From positions 1-64,000 of the forward strand of contig NZ_SRRT01000004.1 of the NCBI RefSeq assembly GCF_004784475.1: a DNA stretch of 64,000 bases, in the 5' to 3' direction. The DNA comes from Streptomyces bauhiniae. Its GTDB lineage: Bacteria > Actinomycetota > Actinomycetes > Streptomycetales > Streptomycetaceae. Position numbers and translations under genes: made by a program. Positions 44,294-51,973 of this stretch are shown in pieces (within the stretch, counting starts at the first letter, position 1; every line of letters begins with the position of its first letter). The notes under the pieces are model-generated. The model was not told where the DNA came from. It ran no database searches and worked only from the letters and a program-made list of their open reading frames with translations.

Positions 44294-45496
44294 ATGAGCA
44301 GGCTGAAATCGACAGACCGTCCCTCCGGCACGGACCGCCCCTACGACATCGTGCTCTTCGGCGCCACCGGCTTCGTCGGCACGCTGACGGCGGAGTATCT
44401 CGCCGCGCACGCGCCGAAGGACCTGCGCTGGGCCGTCGCGGGCCGGAACACCGACAGGCTGGAGGCGCTGCGCGAGCGGCTGCCCGGCGGCTCGGCCATC
44501 GGAGTGCTCCGTGCCGACGTGAGCGAGCCCGCCACCCTGCGGGCGCTCGCGGAGCAGGCCCGCGTGGTGGCCTCGACCGTCGGCCCGTACGTCACCTACG
44601 GCGAGGAACTGGTCGCCGCCTGCGCGGACAGCGGCACGGACTACCTCGACCTCACCGGCGAGCCCGAGTTCGTGGACCTGATGTTCATCCGCCACGACGC
44701 CCGCGCCCGCGAGACCGGCGCCCGGCTGGTGCACGCCTGCGGCTTCGACTCCGTACCGCACGACCTGGGCGCGTACTTCACGGTGCGGCAGCTTCCCGAG
44801 GGGGTGCCGCTGCGGGTGGACGGGTTCGTCACCGCGAACGCCACCTTCTCCGGGGGCACGCTCGCCTCGGCGCTGAACCAGTTCGCGCGGGCCGGGAGCA
44901 TGTGGGCGGCGGCCCGCGACCGGGCCCGGCACGAGCCGCGCCTGATGGGCCGCCGGGTCTCGGCCCCCACGGGCGCGCCCCGGTTCGCCGGGGAGGTCGG
45001 CGCCTGGGCGCTGCCGCTGCCCACCATCGACCCGCAGATCGTGCGCCGCTCCGCCAAGTCCCTGGACCGCTACGGCCCCGACTTCCGCTACCGGCACTAC
45101 GCGGCGGTCGAGCACCTCCCGGTCGCGGCGGCGGGGCTCGCGGGCGTGGGCGTCCTCGCGGTGGCCGCCCAGCTCGCCCCCGTCCGCTCCTGGCTCTCCG
45201 GCCGGCTCCAGCCCGGCGACGGCCCGGACGCCGAGAAGCGCGCCCGGAGCTGGTTCCGCGTCCGCTTCGTCGGCGAGGGCGGCGGACGGCGCGTCTTCAC
45301 CGAGGTCACGGGCGGCGACCCCGGCTACGGCGAGACGGCGAAAATGTTCGCCGAGGCGGCCCTGTCCCTGGCGACGGACGACCTCCCCGACCGCTCCGGC
45401 CAGCTCACCCCGGCGACCGCGATGGGCGACGCCCTGCTGGAACGGCTGCGGGCGGCGGGGATCGGGTTCCGGGTGGTGGCCGAGCGGAGCGTCTGA
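44294..45496 (+). CDS. Saccharopine-dehydrogenase-like / trans-acting enoyl reductase family protein
   Basis: A 400-residue NAD(P)-binding protein beginning YDIVLFGATGFVGTLTAEYL, followed by ADVSEPATLRALAEQ and VVASTVGPYVTYGEELV. The layout matches the saccharopine dehydrogenase-like enoyl reductases known from mycobacterial phenolic lipid synthesis. A hydrophobic helix near residue 280 (GLAGVGVLAVAAQLA) suggests membrane association. ATG 44294 has AGGAG upstream. Substrate unknown; it is divergent from the beta-oxidation operon across 222 bp. Confidence 0.88.
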   Translation: MSRLKSTDRPSGTDRPYDIVLFGATGFVGTLTAEYLAAHAPKDLRWAVAGRNTDRLEALRERLPGGSAIGVLRADVSEPATLRALAEQARVVASTVGPYVTYGEELVAACADSGTDYLDLTGEPEFVDLMFIRHDARARETGARLVHACGFDSVPHDLGAYFTVRQLPEGVPLRVDGFVTANATFSGGTLASALNQFARAGSMWAAARDRARHEPRLMGRRVSAPTGAPRFAGEVGAWALPLPTIDPQIVRRSAKSLDRYGPDFRYRHYAAVEHLPVAAAGLAGVGVLAVAAQLAPVRSWLSGRLQPGDGPDAEKRARSWFRVRFVGEGGGRRVFTEVTGGDPGYGETAKMFAEAALSLATDDLPDRSGQLTPATAMGDALLERLRAAGIGFRVVAERSV

Positions 45497-45545
45497 GGAG
45501 AAATTCGGTTCGGCGGCGCCACTGAGCCTGGCACAGTGGCGCCCC

Positions 45546-46493
45546 ATGACGGACTCCGCACTCCTGGCAGCCTCGGACATCCCGGTCATGCAGGGCCTGG
45601 CGCAGCGCGTCACCGCCCTCCGCCCCGACCTGATCAGCGCGGGCGCCTCGTACGGCGAGCTGGCCTGGATCTACGGCAAGGGCCACGCCACGCAGGGCCA
45701 CACCTGGCGGCGCCAACTGTGGTTCGCCGGTGACGAGTTGGTGGCGTGGGGCTGGGCCTTCCTCCCTCGCCGGGTCCGGCGCGACGACGGGTCGGTCAGC
45801 GACATCACCGGCGCCTCGCTGAGCCACCAGGTCCATCCCGACCACGCGGGGCTGGTCGACGAGGTGATCGACTGGTACGACGCGGTGGCGGCGGGGCTGG
45901 AGCGCACCGCCCTGCCGACGACCGCCGACGAGTTCGCCCTGACCCGCTGGGCGGCACACGGCTACCAGCCGGACCGACAGGCGCTCGCCGACACCGGCGA
46001 CTGGACCCAGCTCAACCAACGGGACCTCACCGACCTGGAGCAGCCGGTCCTGCCGCCCGGCTTCCGCTTCCGCACCGCCGAGGAGGCAGGCCCCCAGGCC
46101 GCGGTCCAGGCCCACCTGGACGCCTGGTCCCCCTCGCCGTACACGGCCCAGAGCTACGAGGGCGTCCGGCGGACAGCGGCCTACCGCGCCGACCTGCACG
46201 TCCTGGTGGAGGCCCCGGACGGCACCATGGCCTCCTCCGCCATCATGTGGCTCGACCACATGAACAAGACCGTCGAGTTCGAACCGGTGGGCAGCCATCC
46301 CGCCTACCGCCGCCTCGGCCTGGCCCACGCAATGATGCTCCACGGCATGCATCTGGCCCGCGCGGCCGGAGCCACCCACGCGACGGTCGTCTGCCTGGGC
46401 GCCCCGAGCCACCCCAAGGCACGCGGGCTGTACTACGGGCTGGGGTTCCGCGAGCTGTCCCGCGATGCGCCGCTGATCAAGCCGGCGGGCTGA
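45546..46493 (+). CDS. GNAT family N-acetyltransferase
   Basis: A 315-residue protein with two GNAT-like halves. The C-terminal half carries the acetyl-CoA loop region EFEPVGSHPAYRRLGLAHAM and the late YYGLGFREL strand. The N-terminal half is a degenerate copy. Substrate unknown. ATG start at 45546. The 3' end overlaps the convergent endonuclease V gene by 17 bp. Confidence 0.88.
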   Translation: MTDSALLAASDIPVMQGLAQRVTALRPDLISAGASYGELAWIYGKGHATQGHTWRRQLWFAGDELVAWGWAFLPRRVRRDDGSVSDITGASLSHQVHPDHAGLVDEVIDWYDAVAAGLERTALPTTADEFALTRWAAHGYQPDRQALADTGDWTQLNQRDLTDLEQPVLPPGFRFRTAEEAGPQAAVQAHLDAWSPSPYTAQSYEGVRRTAAYRADLHVLVEAPDGTMASSAIMWLDHMNKTVEFEPVGSHPAYRRLGLAHAMMLHGMHLARAAGATHATVVCLGAPSHPKARGLYYGLGFRELSRDAPLIKPAG

Positions 46494-47175
46494 GAGTCCG
46501 CAGCGCCCTCCGGCACAGCGAGTCCGCCCTGCGGGTCGTCTCCGGGAGGCGGTACTGCGGGGTGAGGGCAAGGGTGTGGGCGATGGCGTTCTCCAGCGAC
46601 ACCCGGTGCCCCACCGAGACGTACACCGGCTTGACCTCGCTGCGGGTGCGCAGGGCGGCGCCCACCTCCTCGGCGTCCTCGGCGAGCAGCGGGGCGGTGC
46701 TCCCCCGCGCCGGGGCGAGGGTGGGGTGGGTGAAGGTGAAGGGGTTCTTCGCCACCCCCATCGTGGGCAGGCCGGTCAGGACGCCGAGGTGGCCGGCGAG
46801 GCCGAAGCGGCGGGGGTGGGCGAGGCCGTAGCCGTCGCAGATGACGAGGCCGGGCGGGCAGGGCAGTGCGTCAAGGGCCGCGCGTACGGCCGGCAGCTCG
46901 CGGAAGGCGAGCAGGCCGGGGACGTAGGGGAAGGCGACCCGGCCGACGGCGGTCGCCTCGGCGACGACGGTGAGGGTGGCCGCGTCCAGGACCACGGCCG
47001 CCGCCGCGACCAGGTCGCGATCGTCGTCGTAGGCCACGTCCACGCCGGTGACATGGCCGGTGCCGGGCGGCGGGCCGGACTCGTCGCGGACGACACGGCC
47101 GCGCAGCGCGTCCTGGACGGCGCGGGCCTCCCCCTCGGTGGTGGGCCAGTCGGCGGGAACCTGTGCGGTGATCAT
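46477..47175 (-). CDS. nfi: Endonuclease V
   Basis: A 232-residue endonuclease V, which nicks DNA (or RNA) next to deoxyinosine. Conserved segments: GVDVAYD with the first metal aspartate, PYVPGLLAFRE with the catalytic glutamate, and DGYGLAHPRRFGLAGHLG. The usual GVAKS segment reads GVAKNPF. ATG start at 47175. It is divergent from the YciI gene across only 33 bp. Confidence 0.93.
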   Translation of the reverse strand: MITAQVPADWPTTEGEARAVQDALRGRVVRDESGPPPGTGHVTGVDVAYDDDRDLVAAAAVVLDAATLTVVAEATAVGRVAFPYVPGLLAFRELPAVRAALDALPCPPGLVICDGYGLAHPRRFGLAGHLGVLTGLPTMGVAKNPFTFTHPTLAPARGSTAPLLAEDAEEVGAALRTRSEVKPVYVSVGHRVSLENAIAHTLALTPQYRLPETTRRADSLCRRALRTLSPPA

Positions 47176-47195
47176 GGTGGCCCCGACGATACGGG

Positions 47196-47201
47196 TAGGC
47201 T
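47196..47201 (+). promoter_or_regulatory. -10 box of a probably leaderless yciI-like gene
   Basis: TAGGCT 7 nt before the ATG, with no Shine-Dalgarno sequence between. This matches Streptomyces leaderless promoters. Confidence 0.5.
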
Positions 47202-47208
47202 CGCGATC

Positions 47209-47505
47209 ATGTTCGTACTGGAGCTGACGTACACCGCCCCGCTCGACGCCGTCGACGCCGCCCTGAGCGCTCATGTGGCCTGGCTGGACGAGCAGTACGA
47301 GAAGGGGCTGTTCCTCGCCTCCGGCCGGAAGAACCCACGCGACGGCGGGGTGATCCTGGCCGTCGCGGACAGCCGGGCGGAGATCGAGGCGGTCGTCGCG
47401 GCGGACCCGTTCGTCACGGCCGGGGTGTGCGAGTACCGCGTCACCGAGTTCACCGCCACGAAGACGGCGCCCGAGCTGACGCGGTACCGGCAGAGCGCGA
47501 GCTGA
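47209..47505 (+). CDS. YciI-like protein
   Basis: A 98-residue ferredoxin-fold YciI family protein: MFVLELTYTAPLDAVDA, HVAWLDEQYEKGLFLASG and DPFVTAGVCEYRVTEF. The conserved histidine of the family is in AHVAWLDEQ. Function unknown; related proteins are possible dehydratases or ligand-binding proteins. The longer open frame upstream is discarded because a -10-like box directly precedes this ATG. Confidence 0.88.
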   Translation: MFVLELTYTAPLDAVDAALSAHVAWLDEQYEKGLFLASGRKNPRDGGVILAVADSRAEIEAVVAADPFVTAGVCEYRVTEFTATKTAPELTRYRQSAS

Positions 47506-47514
47506 CTCAGCCGC

Positions 47515-47841
47515 TCACTTCTTGTCCAGCGCGCGCTGGAGCTGCTCCTTGTTCATGTCGGAGCGGCCGTGGATGTTGCGCTGCTTGGCCTCGTTGTAGA
47601 GCTGGTCGTACGTCGGGCCCTGCGAGCCCTTGCCGGAGCGCTTGCCGCCGCGCTCCCCGGAGGACATGTCCTCGGTCGAGGTACGGCTGGCGGTCCTGGA
47701 CTCACCGGTGCGGGCGCGCTCCTTGTTGACCGTGCGGGCGGCGATCTCCTCGGCGCGGTCCTCGCTCGCCCCCTGGTCCAGCTCGCTCTCCTTGATGTGC
47801 TCGTACTGCCGCTCACGCTTGGGGCTGGAACCGGCTGGCAT
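47515..47841 (-). CDS. Small charged protein with C-terminal Rho-N-like helical motif
   Basis: A 108-residue very charged protein beginning MPAGSSPKRERQYEHIKESE. The middle is Ser/Thr/Gly-rich and disordered; the end (YDQLYNEAKQRNIHGRSDMN...) resembles the helix-extension-helix seen at Rho N-termini. Relatives are often labelled plasmid stabilisation proteins, without evidence here. GGGAG precedes the ATG. A GGGTAC on the minus strand about 60 nt upstream could be part of a stress-type promoter. Confidence 0.8.
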   Translation of the reverse strand: MPAGSSPKRERQYEHIKESELDQGASEDRAEEIAARTVNKERARTGESRTASRTSTEDMSSGERGGKRSGKGSQGPTYDQLYNEAKQRNIHGRSDMNKEQLQRALDKK

Positions 47842-47932
47842 GGTCGCTCCCTTCGTTGCCCTGCGGGCCTGCGCAGGCTGTCCGGTAGGGAAGCGAGTAC
47901 CCGGATTCGGGCCCGTTTCGCACCCCGGAATC

Positions 47933-47946
47933 GTGACCGAGGTCAC
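47933..47946. promoter_or_regulatory. GTGACC-GA-GGTCAC palindrome
   Basis: A perfect 6-bp inverted repeat with a 2-nt spacer in the intergenic region between the small charged protein gene and the SsgA-like gene. Possible operator for either; no regulator is identified. Confidence 0.4.
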
Positions 47947-48048
47947 TCGGGCCGGGTGTGCACGGAACGGAGGCTTCCGACGTCTCTCCCGGTGTCGGGC
48001 CGCGACCCGCCGAGGAGCAGTGTCCAGCCGTCCGAGGGAGCACAGGCT

Positions 48049-48465
48049 TTGTCCACCGTGATCGAGGCAATCGTGGAGGCGCGTCTGGTCGCCGCCGCGC
48101 CCCGCATGCCGAGCATTCCCGCCGCCCTGCACTACGACCGGCGCGACCCCTACGCCGTCCGGATGACCTTCCCCGCCCCGGCCACCCTGGCGGGCGTGGA
48201 GGTCTGCTGGACCTTCTCCCGCGAGCTGCTGTCCGCCGGGCTGCACGAACCGCAGGGCCAGGGGGACGTACGAGTCCGGCCCTACGGCTACGACCGCACC
48301 GTGCTGGAGTTCCACGCGCCGGAGGGCACCGCTGTGGTGCATGTGCGCTCCGGGGAGATCCGGCGCTTTCTGCGGGCGGCCGGCGAACTGGTGCCGGTGG
48401 GCCTGGAGCACCTGCAGCTCGACCTCGACCAGGGGCTGGCCGAGCTGATGCGGGACTCCGGCTGA
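48049..48465 (+). CDS. SsgA-like sporulation/cell-division protein
   Basis: A 138-residue SALP family protein specific to sporulating actinomycetes. Family landmarks: AALHYDRRDPYAVRMTF, VCWTFSRELLSAGLHEP and GDVRVRPY. SALPs direct septum placement, cell-wall assembly or autolysis during sporulation. The start is uncertain: TTG at 48049 lies 9 nt after GAGGGAG and is preferred; GTG at 48058 is the alternative. Which SALP paralogue this is cannot be said by eye. Confidence 0.9.
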   Translation: MSTVIEAIVEARLVAAAPRMPSIPAALHYDRRDPYAVRMTFPAPATLAGVEVCWTFSRELLSAGLHEPQGQGDVRVRPYGYDRTVLEFHAPEGTAVVHVRSGEIRRFLRAAGELVPVGLEHLQLDLDQGLAELMRDSG

Positions 48466-48485
48466 CCGGTCCCGCGTTAATCGCG

Positions 48486-48514
48486 TTGACAGGCTTCACA
48501 GCCGTTCGTAGCGT
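48486..48514 (+). promoter_or_regulatory. Consensus-like promoter of the second ABC-F gene
   Basis: TTGACA at 48486-48491, a 17-nt spacer and TAGCGT at 48509-48514. This is the best vegetative-type promoter in the window. It implies a 5' leader of about 250 nt before the ABC-F start. Confidence 0.8.
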
Positions 48515-48551
48515 GTACAGCGGTTCTGTTGCCGTCGATAGGAGAAGGACG

Positions 48552-48563
48552 TTGCTCGTCTGA
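48552..48563 (+). promoter_or_regulatory. Three-codon leader ORF (M-L-V) in the ABC-F 5' leader
   Basis: TTG-CTC-GTC-TGA preceded by AGGAGAAGGA (48540-48549), a strong ribosome binding site serving nothing else. Inverted repeats follow, including CTTGGTCC/GGGCCAAG near 48654-48674 and AGGCAC/GTGCCT around it, with a T-rich stretch. The arrangement suits ribosome-mediated attenuation of the resistance-type ABC-F gene. Confidence 0.6.
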
Positions 48564-48771
48564 GGTCAGGAGACATCGCGTTCACACCGGTAGAGGTGTG
48601 CGTGGCGTTCGACCTCGGCGTACGAGCCGTCCCTCAGGCACAGGCCCCTTTTTCTTGGTCCCCCTCGGGCCAAGTTCTCCCGGCCCCCGTGCCTCCAGGC
48701 TTCCGGTTTCCGCCCCGCGGTGTCTCGTCAGCTCCCCCGACCAGACCGCACCCGGCACCCGTGAGGCCCGT

Positions 48772-50397
48772 ATGTCATCACCCGCGTCTTCCCTCTCCGC
48801 CACCTCCCTGACCTTCGCCTGGCCGGACGGCACCCCCGTCCTGGACGGCCTCGACATCTCTTTCGGCCCCGGCCGCACCGGGCTGGTCGGCGCCAACGGC
48901 TCGGGCAAGTCCACCCTGCTGAAACTGCTCTCCGGCGCCCTCGTCCCCACCGACGGCACGATCAGGGTGTCCGGCGAGATCGGCCTGCTCCCGCAGAACG
49001 TCACCCTGGACACCGCCCTCCGCGTCGACCAGGCCCTCGGCATCGCCGCCAAGCGGGCCGCGCTGCACGCCATCGAGGCGGGCGACGCGGCCGAGGAGCA
49101 CTTCGAGACCCTCGACGAGGACTGGGACGTGGAGGAACGCGCCCTGGTCACCCTCGGCGAACTCGGCCTCGGCCACATCGGCCTGGACCGCACGGTCGGC
49201 GAGGTCTCCGGCGGCGAGTCGGTACTGCTCCGGCTGGCCGCGCTGCTGCTGCGCCGCCCCGACGTCCTGCTGCTGGACGAGCCCACCAACAACCTCGACC
49301 TGTACGCCCGCCGCCGGCTGTACGCGGCCGTGGCCTCCTGGCCCGGCGTCCTCGTCGTGGTCAGCCACGACCGCGAACTGCTGGACCTGGTCGACCAGAT
49401 CGCCGACCTCCGCGCCGGCGAGGTCGCCTGGTACGGCGGCAACTACTCCGCCTACGAGGAAGCCCTCGCCGTCGAACAGGAGGCCGCCGAACGGACGGTG
49501 CGCGCGGCGGAGGCCGACGTCCGCAAACAGCGCCGCGAACTCACCGACGCCCATATGAAGCTGGCCCGCCGCAAGCGGTACGGGCAGAAGATGTACGACT
49601 CCAAGCGCGAGCCGAAGATCGTGATGGGCGCCCGCAAACGCGCCGCCCAGGAGTCCGCGGGCAAGCACCGCATCATGCACGAGGAGCGCCTCGCGGAGGC
49701 CCGGGAGCGGCTGGACGAGGCGGTGGAGGCGGTCCGGGACGACGACGAGATCCGCGTCGAACTGCCCTACACCGCCGTGCCGCCGGGCCGGCAGGTGCTC
49801 ACGCTGGAGAAGCTGGAAACGGTCCACGGGCCGCGCGTGCCCGGCCTGTTGGACCTGCGGGGCCCGGAGCGGATCGCGCTGGTCGGCCGCAACGGGGCCG
49901 GGAAGACGACCCTGTTGCGGACGATCGCCGGGGAGCTGCCCCCGCTCGCCGGTCTTGCCGAGGCCCATGTGCCGCTGCGTTTCCTGCCCCAGCGGCTGGA
50001 TGTGCTGGACGACGGGGCGACGGTCGCGGAGAACGTGGCCCGGTTCGCGCCGGGTGCCACGCCCAACCGGGTCCGCGCCCGGCTGGCCCGCTTCCTGTTC
50101 CGGGGCAAGCGGGCCGACCAGTTGGCCGGCACCCTCTCCGGCGGCGAACGCTTCCGGGCCGCGCTGGCCGCGCTGCTACTGGCCGAACCCGCCCCGCAAC
50201 TGCTGCTGTTGGACGAGCCGACCAACAACCTGGACATGGCGAGCGTGCGCCAACTGACCTCGGCGCTGGCGTCGTACGAGGGCGCGCTGATCGTCGCCGG
50301 GCACGATCTGCCGTTCCTGGACTCCCTCGGCATCACCCGCTGGCTGCTGGTGGCCGACGGGGAGGTGCGGGACGCGACACGGGAGGAGATCGGCTAG
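48772..50397 (+). CDS. ABC-F family ATPase (second), possibly antibiotic-responsive
   Basis: A 541-residue soluble twin-ATPase protein. Walker A GANGSGKST and GRNGAGKTT, signatures VSGGESVLL and LSGGERFRAAL, Walker B LLLDEPTNNLDL and LLLDEPTNNLDM. The inter-domain linker is long and basic (KLARRKRYGQKMYDSKREPK), the region that reaches the ribosomal peptidyl-transferase centre in resistance ABC-Fs. ATG 48772; upstream is a strong promoter and a leader with a tiny ORF. It may protect ribosomes from antibiotics; the spectrum is unknown. Confidence 0.93.
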   Translation: MSSPASSLSATSLTFAWPDGTPVLDGLDISFGPGRTGLVGANGSGKSTLLKLLSGALVPTDGTIRVSGEIGLLPQNVTLDTALRVDQALGIAAKRAALHAIEAGDAAEEHFETLDEDWDVEERALVTLGELGLGHIGLDRTVGEVSGGESVLLRLAALLLRRPDVLLLDEPTNNLDLYARRRLYAAVASWPGVLVVVSHDRELLDLVDQIADLRAGEVAWYGGNYSAYEEALAVEQEAAERTVRAAEADVRKQRRELTDAHMKLARRKRYGQKMYDSKREPKIVMGARKRAAQESAGKHRIMHEERLAEARERLDEAVEAVRDDDEIRVELPYTAVPPGRQVLTLEKLETVHGPRVPGLLDLRGPERIALVGRNGAGKTTLLRTIAGELPPLAGLAEAHVPLRFLPQRLDVLDDGATVAENVARFAPGATPNRVRARLARFLFRGKRADQLAGTLSGGERFRAALAALLLAEPAPQLLLLDEPTNNLDMASVRQLTSALASYEGALIVAGHDLPFLDSLGITRWLLVADGEVRDATREEIG

Positions 50398-50420
50398 CGG
50401 GGGGTCCTTACGCCCGCCTT

Positions 50421-50470
50421 AACCTACGGCTTCGTAACCTACGGACACGTAGGCTACGAAGCCGTAGGTT
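50421..50470. promoter_or_regulatory. 50-bp nested palindrome upstream of the desaturase gene
   Basis: Outer arms 50421-50436 and 50455-50470 pair perfectly (16 bp); inside, after one mismatch, CCTACG and CGTAGG pair around GACA. The site has four copies of a CTACG-type half site in alternating orientation, the form of a TetR-family operator. It is 24 nt after the ABC-F stop and 75 nt before the desaturase start, so it could also terminate transcription. Confidence 0.7.
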
Positions 50471-50544
50471 CACGATGCCGCCCTCCTGGGTGGACATGTC
50501 GACGAATCTCCCTTTTCTGCTCGGCCGTTTTTTGGAGTACCCCC

Positions 50545-51519
50545 GTGACGATCACCTCCCCTCACCTCGGCAGCCCGTCCGCCTGGACCGACGCGCGGCT
50601 GCTGTTCGCACTGGAAGAAGTGGTCGAGACCGAGCTGAACCGGCACCTGAAGGTCGCCAAGGACTGGATGCCGCACGAGTACGTGCCGTGGAGCGACGGG
50701 CGCAACTTCCCCGGTCTCTTCGAGGACGGCGAGGCGTGGGGCAAGGAGCAGTCCAAGGTCACCGAGATCGGCCGGGTCGCGCTGGTCGTCAACCTGCTGA
50801 CCGAGGACAACCTGCCGAGCTACCACCACGAGATCGCCTCGCTGTTCGGCCGGGACGGCGCCTGGGGCACCTGGGTGCACCGCTGGACCGCCGAGGAGGG
50901 CCGGCACGGCATCGTGATGCGCGACTACCTGCTCGCCTCCCGCGCGGTCGACCCGGACGCGCTGGAGCGGTTCCGGATGTCGCACATGAGCGAGGGCTTC
51001 GAGTCCGACAACCGGCACTCGATGCTGCACTCGGTCGCCTACGTCGCCTTCCAGGAGCTGGCCACCCGCATCTCGCACCGCAACACCGGCCACCAGTCGG
51101 GCGACCCGGTCTGCGACCGCATGCTGGCCCGCATCGCCACCGACGAGAACCTGCACATGGTCTTCTACCGGAACCTGCTGAAGGCCGCGTTCGAGATCGC
51201 GCCCGACCTGACCATGCAGGCGGTCCGTGACGTCGTGGTCGACTTCCGCATGCCGGGCCACGGCATCCCCGGCTTCGAGCGCGCGGCCGCGCAGATGGCC
51301 ATAGGCGAGGTCTACAACCTCCGCATCCACCACGACGACGTGCTCCAGCCGGTGCTGCGCTTCCTGAAGATCATGGAGATCGACGGCCTCGGCCCGGAGG
51401 GCCTGAAGGCCCAGGAGGAGCTGGGCGTGTACATGGGCGGACTGGACTCGGAGGCGGCCAAGTTCGACGAGCGCCTCGCGGCCCGCAAGGCGCGCATGGC
51501 GGCGCGGGCGGCCGGCTGA
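50545..51519 (+). CDS. Acyl-ACP desaturase (soluble di-iron type)
   Basis: A 324-residue stearoyl-ACP-desaturase-like enzyme. The two di-iron motifs are EEGRH (E117, E118, H121) and DENLH (D200, E201, H204). It introduces a double bond into acyl-ACP or acyl-CoA. No electron-transfer partner gene is adjacent. GTG start at 50545. The nested palindrome upstream suggests repression linked to fatty-acid state. Confidence 0.94.
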   Translation: MTITSPHLGSPSAWTDARLLFALEEVVETELNRHLKVAKDWMPHEYVPWSDGRNFPGLFEDGEAWGKEQSKVTEIGRVALVVNLLTEDNLPSYHHEIASLFGRDGAWGTWVHRWTAEEGRHGIVMRDYLLASRAVDPDALERFRMSHMSEGFESDNRHSMLHSVAYVAFQELATRISHRNTGHQSGDPVCDRMLARIATDENLHMVFYRNLLKAAFEIAPDLTMQAVRDVVVDFRMPGHGIPGFERAAAQMAIGEVYNLRIHHDDVLQPVLRFLKIMEIDGLGPEGLKAQEELGVYMGGLDSEAAKFDERLAARKARMAARAAG

Positions 51520-51525
51520 GGTCAG

Positions 51526-51560
51526 GCCGTACGGGCCCGTGCTTCAGCGGGCCGTACGGC
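51526..51560. terminator. Hairpin between convergent desaturase and wbl genes
   Basis: 13-bp stem with one bulged base (51526-51539 with 51548-51560) and an 8-nt loop. The right arm lies inside the 3' end of the Wbl coding region. Confidence 0.75.
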
Positions 51561-51789
51561 GCAGGGCGAGCCGTTCGCGTTCGGAGAGGCCGCCCCAGAC
51601 GCCGAAGCGTTCGTCGTGGGCCAGGGCGTAGTCGAGGCAGGCGGGGCGGATCTCGCACAGGGCGCAGATCCGTTTGGCCTCGCGCACCGAACTGCCGGGC
51701 TCGGGGAAGAAGAAGTCCGCCCCGGTCTGCGCGCACAGGGCCTGGCCCTGCCAGGCGGGGTCGGCCGGTGTGATCGTCTCGATGTGCAT
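51544..51789 (-). CDS. WhiB-like (Wbl) iron-sulfur transcription factor
   Basis: An 81-residue Wbl protein. The four cluster cysteines are C19, C42, C45 and C51, followed by the GVWGG turn at residues 63-67 and a basic C-terminal DNA-contact region (ERLALRRTAR). Wbl proteins bind 4Fe-4S clusters and partner with sigma factors. Start 51789 (MHIETITPADPAW) fits the family; the frame is open further upstream. TTGACA at 51834-51839 on the minus strand is a possible -35. Confidence 0.92.
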   Translation of the reverse strand: MHIETITPADPAWQGQALCAQTGADFFFPEPGSSVREAKRICALCEIRPACLDYALAHDERFGVWGGLSERERLALRRTAR

Positions 51790-51973
51790 GGCCAGGATCG
51801 TGCCGGGCGCCGAAAAACGTTTGATCAACGCCGTGTCAACAAGCGCTGAGTGGGCCGTCCCGATGATCCTCCGGGCGGACACGCCCGCGCACGGCGGCGC
51901 GCGGGGCGATCCTCCCCGGCCGGTGCCAGACTCGTCGGTGCCAAGGACGGTCCGGTCCCCGAGGAGGGCGCGC

